The notes beneath the pieces were generated by a model. It did not search any database and was not told where the DNA came from. It worked only from the letters and a program-made list of their open reading frames with translations. A DNA stretch of 64,000 nucleotides, taken from NCBI RefSeq assembly GCF_030730905.1, contig NZ_JAVAMP010000016.1:1-64000 (forward strand), in the 5' to 3' direction. Source of the stretch: Chengkuizengella axinellae. GTDB taxonomy: Bacteria > Bacillota > Bacilli > Paenibacillales > KCTC-33759. The translations under genes were made by a program, and so were the position numbers. This document shows, in pieces, positions 8,087 through 15,676 of the stretch (positions within the stretch are counted from its first letter, which is position 1; every line of letters begins with the position of its first letter).

Positions 8087-8497
8087 TTAAGAAAATAAAT
8101 TTATATTGTTGTTATTTTTCTTAAAAAGGGGAGTATTGCTAGTCTTTAGTTTCGAGCAAAGCTCAAATAATGAATATTGTTCTACATTTTCTTCTTGTAT
8201 TTTCCTTTCAAATTGTCGTATTACATCTTCATCTATTTTGATAGGATCTAAACTTGAATCAGTGATCACATGTATAACATAAGGTAAACTACAAATCGTT
8301 GAAAGAAGTTTTTCTGTCATATCCGCCTTTATTAGGATATATCCTGGAAGCATGCAGACTGACTCACACTTTATTCCTTTTCCACTCTTCACCATCATTA
8401 TCTTTGTAAATTTTTTCACCTCTGTTACGAAAGGAGAAACTACTCTCGCAACATATTTTTCTTCATTTTTCCACACTTGAACTGCATACCAGCTCAT
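8087..8497 (-). CDS. NusG N-terminal-domain (NGN) protein without KOW domain, LoaP/RfaH-like
   Basis: This 136-residue protein opens MSWYAVQVWKNEEKYVARVV, the typical first strand and helix of the NusG N-terminal domain, and keeps the 'CMLPGYILIKADM' strand (about residues 48-60) and 'LPYVIHVI' (about 71-78) that bind the RNA polymerase clamp and coiled coil. After about residue 110 the chain ends in a short Asn-rich tail with no KOW domain; the DNA beyond the stop shows no KOW remnant. Specialised NusG paralogues such as RfaH and LoaP act as processive antiterminators of nearby long operons. Its place upstream of a terminator and the Tad operon suggests it controls that operon (inference). 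RBS: GGAGGAGATATAA. Confidence 0.75.
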   Translation of the reverse strand: MSWYAVQVWKNEEKYVARVVSPFVTEVKKFTKIMMVKSGKGIKCESVCMLPGYILIKADMTEKLLSTICSLPYVIHVITDSSLDPIKIDEDVIRQFERKIQEENVEQYSLFELCSKLKTSNTPLFKKNNNNINLFS

Positions 8498-8662
8498 TTA
8501 TATCTCCTCCTTTAATTGTTTAATTGACAAAACTAGTTTTACTTGTACATTCTTTCAATTCCCGATACAAAAATCATAATGCATCGTGAACAGAAACAAT
8601 GTGTTTATGGAAAATGACTGAACATCTAGTTATTAGGGAAGGTAACTAGATAAGTATTGATT

Positions 8663-9256
8663 TCAATCATTTTTATACGGTTTTAATACCTTAGATATGT
8701 AGGGTTTGCTTACATTTAATATTTTAGAAATTTTAGAATACGATTGTCCATTTTTGTACATCAACCAAATCTCTCTTGTTTTGTTTGACATCTGTATGTA
8801 TTGAATGGCTTCTACTTCACTCAATCCCAAATTCACTGCTTCTTTATAGGAAGAAGCTGCTTTTTTAATTTTGGAATATCCTTTTTTAAATGAATCTCTA
8901 GCATTCAAATTATGGTTAATATATGCTAATTCTGATTCTATCTGATGAAACGTTTTTTTCTCTATGAGTCTTTTATGAATAACTTTATTTTGCAGTTCAG
9001 ATAATTTTGTAGCTTGAAAAAACTTATCAGGTATTAATTCATTTCTATGCGTTAGGTTTATAAGCTCAATTTGTGCATTTAAGTTTGAAATTGCTCTATT
9101 CAAAGAAATAATATCTAGATCCGCATCATCTAACATGTTTATATCGTTTAACTCTTTGGCAAGTTTCCTTTCTAATATTAATTTCTTCTTCATTTTTTGA
9201 AAATGGGTTCTACTAGATTCAGCATCCATAACAATATGAAATAATTGTCCATCCAA
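8663..9256 (-). CDS. Unknown protein with coiled-coil region and C-terminal helix-turn-helix
   Basis: This 197-residue protein starts at a TTG preceded by AAAGGAGTG. The first ~110 residues are rich in Lys, Glu and Leu and predict long helices or coiled coil ('MKKKLILERKLAKELNDIN', 'LNRAISNLNAQIELINL'). The last ~40 residues ('TREIWLMYKNGQSYSKISKILNVSKPYISKVL') look like a resolvase/sigma-type helix-turn-helix with an 'S-Y-S-K-I-S-K-I-L-N-V-S' recognition region. I do not recognise the full-length family. It lies upstream of the NGN gene in the same direction and may be a regulator of the Tad locus (inference from position only). Confidence 0.6.
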   Translation of the reverse strand: MDGQLFHIVMDAESSRTHFQKMKKKLILERKLAKELNDINMLDDADLDIISLNRAISNLNAQIELINLTHRNELIPDKFFQATKLSELQNKVIHKRLIEKKTFHQIESELAYINHNLNARDSFKKGYSKIKKAASSYKEAVNLGLSEVEAIQYIQMSNKTREIWLMYKNGQSYSKISKILNVSKPYISKVLKPYKND

Positions 9257-9516
9257 TATTCATCACTCCTTTCATTTAAATTTGATGTGTTGAATTTTAA
9301 GACTCTAGACTCATATTCATGATAGTTACACTTCACTCTACCCTACATTAATTTACACTTTATTACATAATGTGTTAAAAATCAAGAAAAAAGTCACAAA
9401 TTTTTACATAAAAGAACATAATAATGGTTAAAATGGATTAATAATGAAATCGGTCTTTGATCACTGATGGTCAATTTTATTCTTCAAAAATCGACTTTTT
9501 TCTACTTTTATTCTTT

Positions 9517-9545
9517 TTGATTTATTTTTTTCCATATATTATGAT
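9517..9545 (+). promoter_or_regulatory. Promoter of the candidate small RNA
   Basis: TTGATT (9517-9522), a 17-bp T-rich spacer and TATGAT (9540-9545) make a good vegetative promoter in an intergenic region that otherwise has no gene. Transcription should start near 9552 and immediately enter the structured segment. Confidence 0.65.
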
Positions 9546-9551
9546 GGAGTT

Positions 9552-9694
9552 GTCACACATATCTTCCAAAGAAACGTGGGGCAAAACTAGTTTATTTACC
9601 TTTTGGTAAATATGTTTATGGGCAAATATGCACTTGGGGAAGTGCGGATAAATGAGGACTGGTAAGGGACTAACCTTACGCTGGTCCTCTTTTT
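9552..9694 (+). ncRNA. Candidate structured small RNA or leader ending in an intrinsic terminator
   Basis: Three successive hairpins can be drawn: TATTTACC-TTTT-GGTAAATA (9593-9612), GCACTT-GGGG-AAGTGC (9630-9645), and a long GC-richer stem with GAGGAC (9654-9659) pairing GTCCTC (9684-9689) and GTAAGG (9662-9667) pairing CCTTAC (9674-9679), followed by TTTTT. Unpaired purine-rich joints (AAAGAAACGTGGGGCAAAAC, GGGCAAAT) lie between them. With the promoter at 9517 this gives an RNA of about 140 nt. It ends 217 bp before the pyrophosphatase gene, so it could be an independent RNA or a riboswitch-like leader. It does not match any riboswitch consensus I know. The rest of the 9257-9910 gap shows only AT-rich DNA. 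Confidence 0.6.
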
Positions 9695-9910
9695 CCAAGA
9701 AAAATAAGCTTCTAGAAACAAGTTTAGAAATCACCTGCAAAGACTATAGCAGATGATAGACGGCACTTCGCTTGCATAATGGTATCTTTTTCTTATATAA
9801 TTTCTTTGTAAAACCTACTATTTTACTCAGGATTTATGATAAAATATATTTTTAGTGAGGATAACTTAGGAATAAGTATCTCTATAATGATGATATGAAG
9901 GAGAATTAAA

Positions 9911-10837
9911 ATGGAAAAAGTACTTATTTTTGGACACAAAAATCCAGATACAGATACAATCTGTTCTGCAATAGCTTATGCTGATTTAAAGAAAGAAATC
10001 GGAATGGACGCTGAGGCTGTTCGCTTAGGTGAAGTAAGTGGAGAAACTCAATACGCGTTAGATCAATTTAAAGTTGAAGCACCTCGTCAAGTGAAAACAG
10101 TAGCTAACGAAGTAAACAGTGTTATTTTAGTAGACCATAATGAATTCCAACAAAGTGTAGAGGATATCAAAGATGTACGTATTTTGGAAGTGATTGACCA
10201 TCACCGTATTGCAAACTTTGAAACAAGCGATCCTTTATATTATAGAGCTGAGCCTGTAGGATGTACTGCAACTATTTTAAACAAGCTGTATAAAGAGCAT
10301 GGAGTAGCGATCAAGAAAGAAATTGCGGGATTAATGCTTTCTGCAATCATCTCTGACTCCCTATTATTCAAATCCCCAACTTGCACAGATCAAGATGTTG
10401 CTGCTGCTCAAGAGTTAGCTGAAATTGCTGGCGTGAATGCAGAAGAGTACGGTTTGAACATGCTAAAAGCTGGTGCAGATCTAAGTGGTAAAAGCATTAA
10501 TGAAATGATCACGCTTGATGCAAAAGAATTCAGCATGGGTGATTCCAAAGTAGAAATTGCTCAAGTAAATACAGTAGATACAGCAGACGTTCTTAATCGT
10601 CAGCAAGAAATCGAAGAAGCTATTACACAAGTGATTGCTGAAAAAGAGTTAGACTTGTTTGTTTTTGCTGTTACAGATATTTTAACTAACAACTCTACTG
10701 CACTAGCTCTTGGTAAGAAAGCAAGTGCCGTTGAGAAAGCATTTAACGTAACTTTAAACAATAATACTGCTGTTCTTCAAGGTGTTGTATCACGTAAGAA
10801 ACAAGTGGTTCCTAATCTTACTGAAGCATTATCTTAA
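9911..10837 (+). CDS. ppaC: Manganese-dependent inorganic pyrophosphatase
   Basis: This 308-residue family II pyrophosphatase hydrolyses pyrophosphate to phosphate in the cytoplasm, pulling biosynthetic reactions forward. The metal ligands are visible: '[10 protein letters not shown]' (H9, D13, D15), 'VDHNE', and the DHH motif 'IDHHR'. The C-terminal DHHA2 domain ends with '[14 protein letters not shown]', whose Ser-Arg-Lys-Lys segment binds substrate. The length equals the usual family length. A GAAGGAG ribosome site lies 8 bp before the ATG. It is a single gene with its own terminator downstream; the structured RNA 217 bp upstream could influence it. Confidence 0.95.
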   Translation: MEKVLIFGHKNPDTDTICSAIAYADLKKEIGMDAEAVRLGEVSGETQYALDQFKVEAPRQVKTVANEVNSVILVDHNEFQQSVEDIKDVRILEVIDHHRIANFETSDPLYYRAEPVGCTATILNKLYKEHGVAIKKEIAGLMLSAIISDSLLFKSPTCTDQDVAAAQELAEIAGVNAEEYGLNMLKAGADLSGKSINEMITLDAKEFSMGDSKVEIAQVNTVDTADVLNRQQEIEEAITQVIAEKELDLFVFAVTDILTNNSTALALGKKASAVEKAFNVTLNNNTAVLQGVVSRKKQVVPNLTEALS

Positions 10838-10863
10838 TTTAAAAACCTAAAGAATCATTAAGG

Positions 10864-10900
10864 AAGGTCTATGTGCTTTATTAGTACATAGACCTTTCTT
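10864..10900 (+). terminator. Intrinsic terminator after ppaC
   Basis: AAGGTCTATGT (10864-10874) pairs perfectly with ACATAGACCTT (10886-10896) and is followed by TCTTT. It closes the pyrophosphatase transcript and may also end the convergent amidase transcript. Confidence 0.8.
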
Positions 10901-10947
10901 TGGTTCCTATCTAGTTTCAGTGTAACTATATCATGAATAATCATTAC

Positions 10948-11955
10948 TTATTTCAAAGATGCTCTTATTTCTTTCATTTTTTGAGACACTAAAGGATAAA
11001 AATTATTTTTCGCACTTGTTGTAGAATTCCCCCCGAAAAATGCAGTACCCGGACAAGATTTTACAGCATGTCCTTTATCATTATCTAATACTCTTTCTCC
11101 AGTATTAATATCCCACCAATGATGGTATGTGATACTGTCAACGGAAGGAGTTAGACCGAACTTTAAACTAAGCAGGGCAGTCACTGTAACGATCGTATTC
11201 TTTTGTTCCTCTGTCATTTGATTCTGCCCTTTATCAAAGTTGCCGACATTTTCAATCGCTAACGAATCAGCTTCAATGGCCAGCATAGCAGATTTATTTT
11301 GTAATCCAAATGAGCCTTCCGGTGGTGTGTCAAATGGTCTGCTTACTGCTACTTTTCCGTCTGGGAATATAGTTAGATTTTGACTTATATTACTCCATCC
11401 CATTCCCTCAACATGATAACCCTCCATGCTCTTCAACATTGAAAAATGATTGGAACCGTTAAATTGCTGATATGCTGGTGACCATGTATGGTGTTCTTGA
11501 ATTTTTCCTATTTTTCTATTGAAGCTATGATTGAACAACCAATCCCTAAATTCCTCTCTTGTCATCAGCACATACTGTCCTTGCATAGTCAGTTTTTTAG
11601 GAGTAATTTTTATTTTTTGACCTACATATATATTGTTTGATGTAAGTCCATTTTTTGTTTTTATTAGATCTACTGTTGAATTAAATGCTTGTGAAAGCTC
11701 CCAAATTGTATCTCCATTCACAACTTCATACATAATGGGAATTCTTAATTTTTGACCAACCAAGATCGTATCTGACTGCAATCCGTTGATGAGCTTCAGA
11801 TCCTTTACCGTAGTCCCATAGATATTCGCTATTTTCCATAAATGATCTCCTGCTTTTACCTCATATGTGTTTCTCGGGTTATTCACAGCATAAACAGAAG
11901 ATACATTTATTAGTAATAAAAATAAACTAACAAGCAGTACTAATTGTTTTTTCAT
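10948..11955 (-). CDS. Secreted LysM-LysM N-acetylmuramoyl-L-alanine amidase
   Basis: This 335-residue protein has a signal peptide (residues 1-23, cleaved near VYA), two LysM peptidoglycan-binding repeats (about 30-73 'YEVKAGDHLWKIANIYG' and 76-118 'YEVVNGDTIWELSQAF'), and an amidase_2/PGRP-type domain from about 140. The zinc site is suggested by 'QEHHTWSP', 'TYHHWWD' and 'KSCPGTAFFGGN'. The enzyme should cleave the bond between MurNAc and L-Ala in cell-wall peptidoglycan. LysM copies at the N-terminus are typical of spore or vegetative wall hydrolases. It stands alone, convergent with ppaC. Confidence 0.85.
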   Translation of the reverse strand: MKKQLVLLVSLFLLLINVSSVYAVNNPRNTYEVKAGDHLWKIANIYGTTVKDLKLINGLQSDTILVGQKLRIPIMYEVVNGDTIWELSQAFNSTVDLIKTKNGLTSNNIYVGQKIKITPKKLTMQGQYVLMTREEFRDWLFNHSFNRKIGKIQEHHTWSPAYQQFNGSNHFSMLKSMEGYHVEGMGWSNISQNLTIFPDGKVAVSRPFDTPPEGSFGLQNKSAMLAIEADSLAIENVGNFDKGQNQMTEEQKNTIVTVTALLSLKFGLTPSVDSITYHHWWDINTGERVLDNDKGHAVKSCPGTAFFGGNSTTSAKNNFYPLVSQKMKEIRASLK

Positions 11956-12229
11956 TATTTATTGTCCTTCCTTTGTGAGCATTACGAAACTCAAGTTTAA
12001 TTAAAAGATAAAGAAAAACTTGCTTTCAGACTAATACAGAATTTACTGATGCATCGTGGATGACTCAGGGGTGAGCTAGTACAGGGAATGCCATTGAAAG
12101 TTAGATTGCACCATCTGGATAAAGTATAACTGTTATCTCCCCTTGAAAAATAGAGAGTATTATAACATGTAGATCGTGATGAATTTTCCCTATCTTTATA
12201 TAATTTGTAAAATGGATATAGAATTATAC

Positions 12230-12261
12230 AAAAAAAGCAACTGCCCTTGCTGGACAGTCAC
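12230..12261 (-). terminator. Intrinsic terminator after the VOC gene
   Basis: On the minus strand GTGACTGTCC, loop AGCAAG, GGCAGTTGC (with G-U pairs) is followed by seven T. It lies about 50 bp after the stop of the VOC-family gene. Confidence 0.65.
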
Positions 12262-12310
12262 TTCATCTATTTAGGTTCAAAATAATGATTGGGTCTATTA
12301 TTCGTTCATT

Positions 12311-12712
12311 TTATGAGTTTTGTAATCCCTGTGTATTCATAAGCACAATTCTCCATCTATCTGGGTCTTCAATTGTGACTCCGCTATCTTTCCAGTATGG
12401 ATTCTCTGGTTCAACTTCGCCATATCCCATCGAGTTAAGTTTATTTTTAATTTCTATAATTTCATTTTTATCTGGTATGTAAAATACTAAAAGATTATCC
12501 TTAGTAGGTGCGGGACAAGGACTTCCATCTATATGCCTAGTAAATTCCAAATGATATTCTACATTAGGGAGTCCAAACATGACTCCATCATATCTTTCGT
12601 GATTTTGAAAGCCACCGATTCGTTTCAAACCCAATCCATCTTCATAGAATTCAATGATCTCTTCAAATTTATCTGTTGGTCTTGCGATTCTAAACTGAAC
12701 GAAATTCTTCAT
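12311..12712 (-). CDS. VOC-family (glyoxalase/YycE-like) protein
   Basis: This 133-residue protein has the two beta-alpha-beta-beta-beta modules of the vicinal oxygen chelate fold: 'FVQFRIARPTDKFEEIIEFYEDGLGLKRIG' and 'LLVFYIPDKNEIIEIKNKLNSMGYGEVEPENPYW', ending with 'GVTIEDPDRWRIVLM', as in Bacillus YycE. The metal-site residues of true glyoxalase I are only partly evident, so the substrate is unknown. RBS GGAGGATT. It is monocistronic with its own terminator. Confidence 0.82.
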   Translation of the reverse strand: MKNFVQFRIARPTDKFEEIIEFYEDGLGLKRIGGFQNHERYDGVMFGLPNVEYHLEFTRHIDGSPCPAPTKDNLLVFYIPDKNEIIEIKNKLNSMGYGEVEPENPYWKDSGVTIEDPDRWRIVLMNTQGLQNS

Positions 12713-13006
12713 AAATAATCCTCCATGCTGACTAGTATTAGAAATATATTATAACACTTTGTATTAGCTATTCTTTCTTCCATCCCAGATAAGAAATGGT
12801 GATATTAATAAAGAAAGTACAGGAGATAAATTTTTAAGTACCTGACACCATTAAAAAAATAGTGTAAATAAAAAAATATAATCCATTAAACCTTTGTTTC
12901 TTCTTTAGTCAACTGAACAAAAAAATCCCTACTCTAAAATTTTACCTGTTACCGTTAAACAACATTATGGTGTGTAATAGATTATATAGATTCATATACT
13001 AATAAA

Positions 13007-13046
13007 GAAACCGATGGTGTTGTGAGCACCCACGGCTTCAATTTTT
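13007..13046. terminator. Intergenic GC-rich hairpin, probable terminator
   Basis: GAA-CCG-GGTG pairs with CACC-CGG-TTC across a 7-nt loop, with TTTTT on the plus-strand side and TTTCTTT on the minus-strand side. It is the only structured element I see in the 12713-13212 gap, which otherwise holds AT-rich DNA and a short 'GTACCTGACACC' motif (about 12838) often found near transposable elements. Confidence 0.45.
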
Positions 13047-13212
13047 AATACAATAGTCCGTTTATAAAACTGCAGGATTTAGTCAAAGGTTAGACCGCAA
13101 CCTTTAGAGATTTTATTAAAACAGTTAAAAAGACACTATTATAAATGAGAGCCTATTATCTTTTATGATGTGTAACATTATAAAGACAATAAGTTAAAGG
13201 ATAGATAAAGTA

Positions 13213-13250
13213 TGGGTACCGTCAGGAAAATGCGGATTTACAACGATAAT
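13213..13250 (+). repeat. Tn3-family terminal inverted repeat (Tn1546-like)
   Basis: The 38-bp stretch with GGGTACCGTCAGGAAAATG followed by CGGATTTACAACG matches, from memory, the Tn1546-type end GGGGTAGCGTCAGG... with about four mismatches, reading inward to the right. It marks the left end of the Tn3-type element whose resolvase and broken transposase lie at 15052-16240. I could not find the matching right end. Confidence 0.7.
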
Positions 13251-13317
13251 GAAATTCCAAACTAAAAGCCCAACTGCTATGAAGTTCAAAACAGAGAAAT
13301 TGAGCTTTTCCGCTAAT

Positions 13318-13950
13318 TCATTTATTTATTGAATTCATTAACTGGAAGAAATATTCAGGATTATAAGTTTTATTTAATTTATACCATGAATGTAAAGTAT
13401 CTGGTGCAAATACATCTAATATTTTAAGTACTTCCATCGCAAATTCGAGAGGAGCTAATCCTGATGCAGTAACCAAATTCGCATCAGATACTACAGGTTC
13501 CATCTCATAAAATTTTTCTCCCTTATAATTAGGGCAGACCATTTGAATATATTCTAAGTTATTACTTGTATGCTTTCTTGAATCTAGGTATCCTATACTC
13601 GCAAGACCTTCAGTTGCACCACAAATTGCAGCAACAATAGTGCCAAGCTTTAAAGCTTCGCTGATTCTTTCCAAGATAGGCTGATGGATAATTTCTCTCC
13701 AAGTAGTCCCCCCTGGTAAAATTAAAAGATCTTTACTCTCAAGAGTACATTCATCAAGAGAAATATCTGGTTTTATGCTCAGTCCTCCCATCGTAGTAAT
13801 GATTTCTTTATTGGCTCCCACTGTGACTACTTTTAAAGGCGCTAAATCCATTTTGAAATATCTTCCTGAGTTTAGTTCAGCAACTAAATATCCATATTCC
13901 CAATCTGACATTGTATTAAATACATAAAGATAAACTTTCTTTGTTTTCAC
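13318..13950 (-). CDS. DJ-1/PfpI-family protein (YoaZ-like)
   Basis: This protein of 210 residues has the class I glutamine-amidotransferase-like fold of the DJ-1/PfpI superfamily. It starts 'KTKKVYLYVFNTMSDWEYGYLVAEL', has 'KDLLILPGGTTWREI', and a nucleophile elbow 'VAAICGATEGLA' with the conserved Cys. Members are glyoxalases, chaperones or stress proteins; the substrate here is unknown. A GTG at 13950, 5 bp after GGAGTG, is preferred over the longer upstream reading, whose extra residues are hydrophobic and unlike the family. It follows the WYL regulator in the same direction, which may control it. Its position inside the Tn3 remnant suggests it is cargo. Confidence 0.82.
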   Translation of the reverse strand: MKTKKVYLYVFNTMSDWEYGYLVAELNSGRYFKMDLAPLKVVTVGANKEIITTMGGLSIKPDISLDECTLESKDLLILPGGTTWREIIHQPILERISEALKLGTIVAAICGATEGLASIGYLDSRKHTSNNLEYIQMVCPNYKGEKFYEMEPVVSDANLVTASGLAPLEFAMEVLKILDVFAPDTLHSWYKLNKTYNPEYFFQLMNSINK

Positions 13951-13993
13951 CAATAACACTCCAATCACAATTGATATGAGCCTATTATAATAT

Positions 13994-14024
13994 AACTTCC
14001 CTGACAACTAACGTCAGGGAAGTT
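13994..14024. terminator. Perfect 12-bp hairpin between regulator and DJ-1 gene
   Basis: AACTTCCCTGAC (13994-14005) and GTCAGGGAAGTT (14013-14024) form a perfect stem with a 7-nt loop directly after the stop of the regulator gene. There is no T-run, so it may be a processing or attenuation element rather than a strong terminator. Confidence 0.5.
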
Positions 14025-14025
14025 A

Positions 14026-14988
14026 TTATAGTTGATGAAATTCTATTAATTCCGACAGTACTTCAATAAGTCTTTTCTTAAGACTTATTGGCTCAATTAC
14101 TTGAATAGATTTACCATACGGTAAAAGTAAATAAGGTACATATGTGTGTAGTATATCCTCTTCAAATAGAAATACTGCTTGATTTAAAGTCCGTTCTTTT
14201 AAATAATGCCCTAAGAACCAATGTTGACAAATATCACCCAACGTCGTTGTATTTCCATTAATAACCAAAGAAATAACTTCTTCCTTATTTTCTATGGTTG
14301 GAAGAAGGTCTTTCATAAAAAATTCACGTGCTGAAAAATTTTCTGGTCGAATAAACTTATTTTCAGTTAGCATTAGGCTTTCAATTCGATCTACTCTATA
14401 ACTGCGGATACCATTCCTAAGATGGCAAAACCCAATCACATACCACTTATTTTTCCAATAAATCATTTTGTAAGGATCAACCAATCTATACATTGATTGC
14501 TCTTCACCACTTTTGTGGTATAGAATTTTTACAGTGTATCCATCAGCTACTGCCTGCTCCAACTGCCTCAAGAAAGTTTCTAAAGAAGGGAAACTTAATC
14601 GACTTATTACTTCAAGACTGTTTAAATGTTGGTTTATCTTTGTTTCCTGTTCTTGATTTGAATATTTGCTTAGCTTTGAAATAGCCCTATCTAGTGCTTC
14701 ACCACCATAATATCCGGCTTCCTCTGCAAAAACAGCCGCATGATAAAGTGAGGTTTGCTCTTCAAAATCAAAAAATAGAGGGGCTTCAATAAAATTGTTT
14801 AATATAGTGTATCCACCGTTATGTCCTGGTTCTGAAATTATAGGTACGCCACTTGTTGAAAGTGTATCAATATAACGATACACAGTCCTTATATTCATTT
14901 CTAGCTTTTCTGAAATTTGTTTTGCAGTAATTTTTTCACCTGAACTAAGCATCCATAGAATGGCTAGTATATTGTCGATTTTAGGCAT
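14026..14988 (-). CDS. WYL-domain transcriptional regulator (YafY/YobV-like)
   Basis: This 320-residue regulator has an N-terminal HTH_11 winged helix (about residues 5-60, 'ILAILWMLSSGEKITAKQISEKLEMNIRTVYRYIDTL') and a WYL ligand-sensing domain (about 140-310, 'KILYHKSGEEQSMYRLVDPYKMIYWKNKWYVIGFC' and 'RSYRVDRIESL'). WYL regulators bind small molecules or nucleic acid and control neighbouring genes. RBS GAGGTGG. It is followed by the DJ-1 gene 75 bp downstream on the same strand, a pairing that suggests local control. It lies inside the Tn3 remnant. Confidence 0.88.
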   Translation of the reverse strand: MPKIDNILAILWMLSSGEKITAKQISEKLEMNIRTVYRYIDTLSTSGVPIISEPGHNGGYTILNNFIEAPLFFDFEEQTSLYHAAVFAEEAGYYGGEALDRAISKLSKYSNQEQETKINQHLNSLEVISRLSFPSLETFLRQLEQAVADGYTVKILYHKSGEEQSMYRLVDPYKMIYWKNKWYVIGFCHLRNGIRSYRVDRIESLMLTENKFIRPENFSAREFFMKDLLPTIENKEEVISLVINGNTTTLGDICQHWFLGHYLKERTLNQAVFLFEEDILHTYVPYLLLPYGKSIQVIEPISLKKRLIEVLSELIEFHQL

Positions 14989-15051
14989 ATAATTCCACCT
15001 CTATATCAAATTTATTTTCCAATATATTTTTCCGATTTTTAGTATAATCCA

Positions 15052-15627
15052 TCAACTTTTCCCCTCTGATAGCTTTCTATATAATGAGGCCCTAGACACA
15101 TTTGTAATTTCACAAATTTGATTTACAGTCATATTTCCTTCTTTATATAGCTTCACTGCATAATTCATTCCAGCATGATTTTTATGATATTTCTTTAATC
15201 GACCTTTAAATTTTCCTTCTTTCTTGGCCAATTCAATCCCTTCACGTTGACGCATACGGATAAGATCTCGCTCTAGTTGGTTAACACCAGCCATTACTGT
15301 AATTAAGAATTGGCTATATGGATTATCTTCTGATAAATCTAGCCATGAATCCTTTATAGATTTTAAACTTGCTTTTTCACTTCGTATTAAATCGATCAAT
15401 TCAAATAAATCCTGCGTACTTCGAGTGATTCGAGTTAAGTCTGTCACATAAATAATGTCATCTTCTCGTAAATCCCCTAACATTTTTTGAAGTTGTTCAC
15501 GGTCCTTTGTTGCCCCAGAGACTTTTTCTTCATAAATAATATCCATACCGATTTCGTTCAATTGCTGAAATTGCCTTAAAGAATTTTGGCTGATCGAACT
15601 AACACGTATATAACCGATTTTCCGCAA
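15052..15627 (-). CDS. tnpR: Tn3-type serine resolvase
   Basis: This 191-residue small serine recombinase has an N-terminal catalytic domain with the nucleophile Ser in 'GYIRVSSISQN' (about residue 10), arginines in 'VTDLTRITRSTQDLFEL' and 'QLERDLIRMRQREGI', and a C-terminal helix-turn-helix 'MTVNQICEITNVSRASLYRKL'. It resolves cointegrates by acting on a res site between tnpR and tnpA. All key residues are present and the length is normal, so it may still be active although the adjacent transposase is broken. Confidence 0.9.
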   Translation of the reverse strand: MRKIGYIRVSSISQNSLRQFQQLNEIGMDIIYEEKVSGATKDREQLQKMLGDLREDDIIYVTDLTRITRSTQDLFELIDLIRSEKASLKSIKDSWLDLSEDNPYSQFLITVMAGVNQLERDLIRMRQREGIELAKKEGKFKGRLKKYHKNHAGMNYAVKLYKEGNMTVNQICEITNVSRASLYRKLSEGKS

Positions 15628-15676
15628 AATATCACCTCATTATTTTTGAGACAAGTCTTATGAGACACTCGTAACT

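Noticed and set aside
8041-8100. Frameshifted KOW domain after the NGN gene
   Set aside because: All three frames past 8087 are short and AT-rich, with no KOW-like Gly/Val pattern.
9522-9740. 72-residue minus-strand frame opposite the candidate RNA
   Set aside because: No ribosome site, and the sequence is better explained by plus-strand hairpins and terminator.
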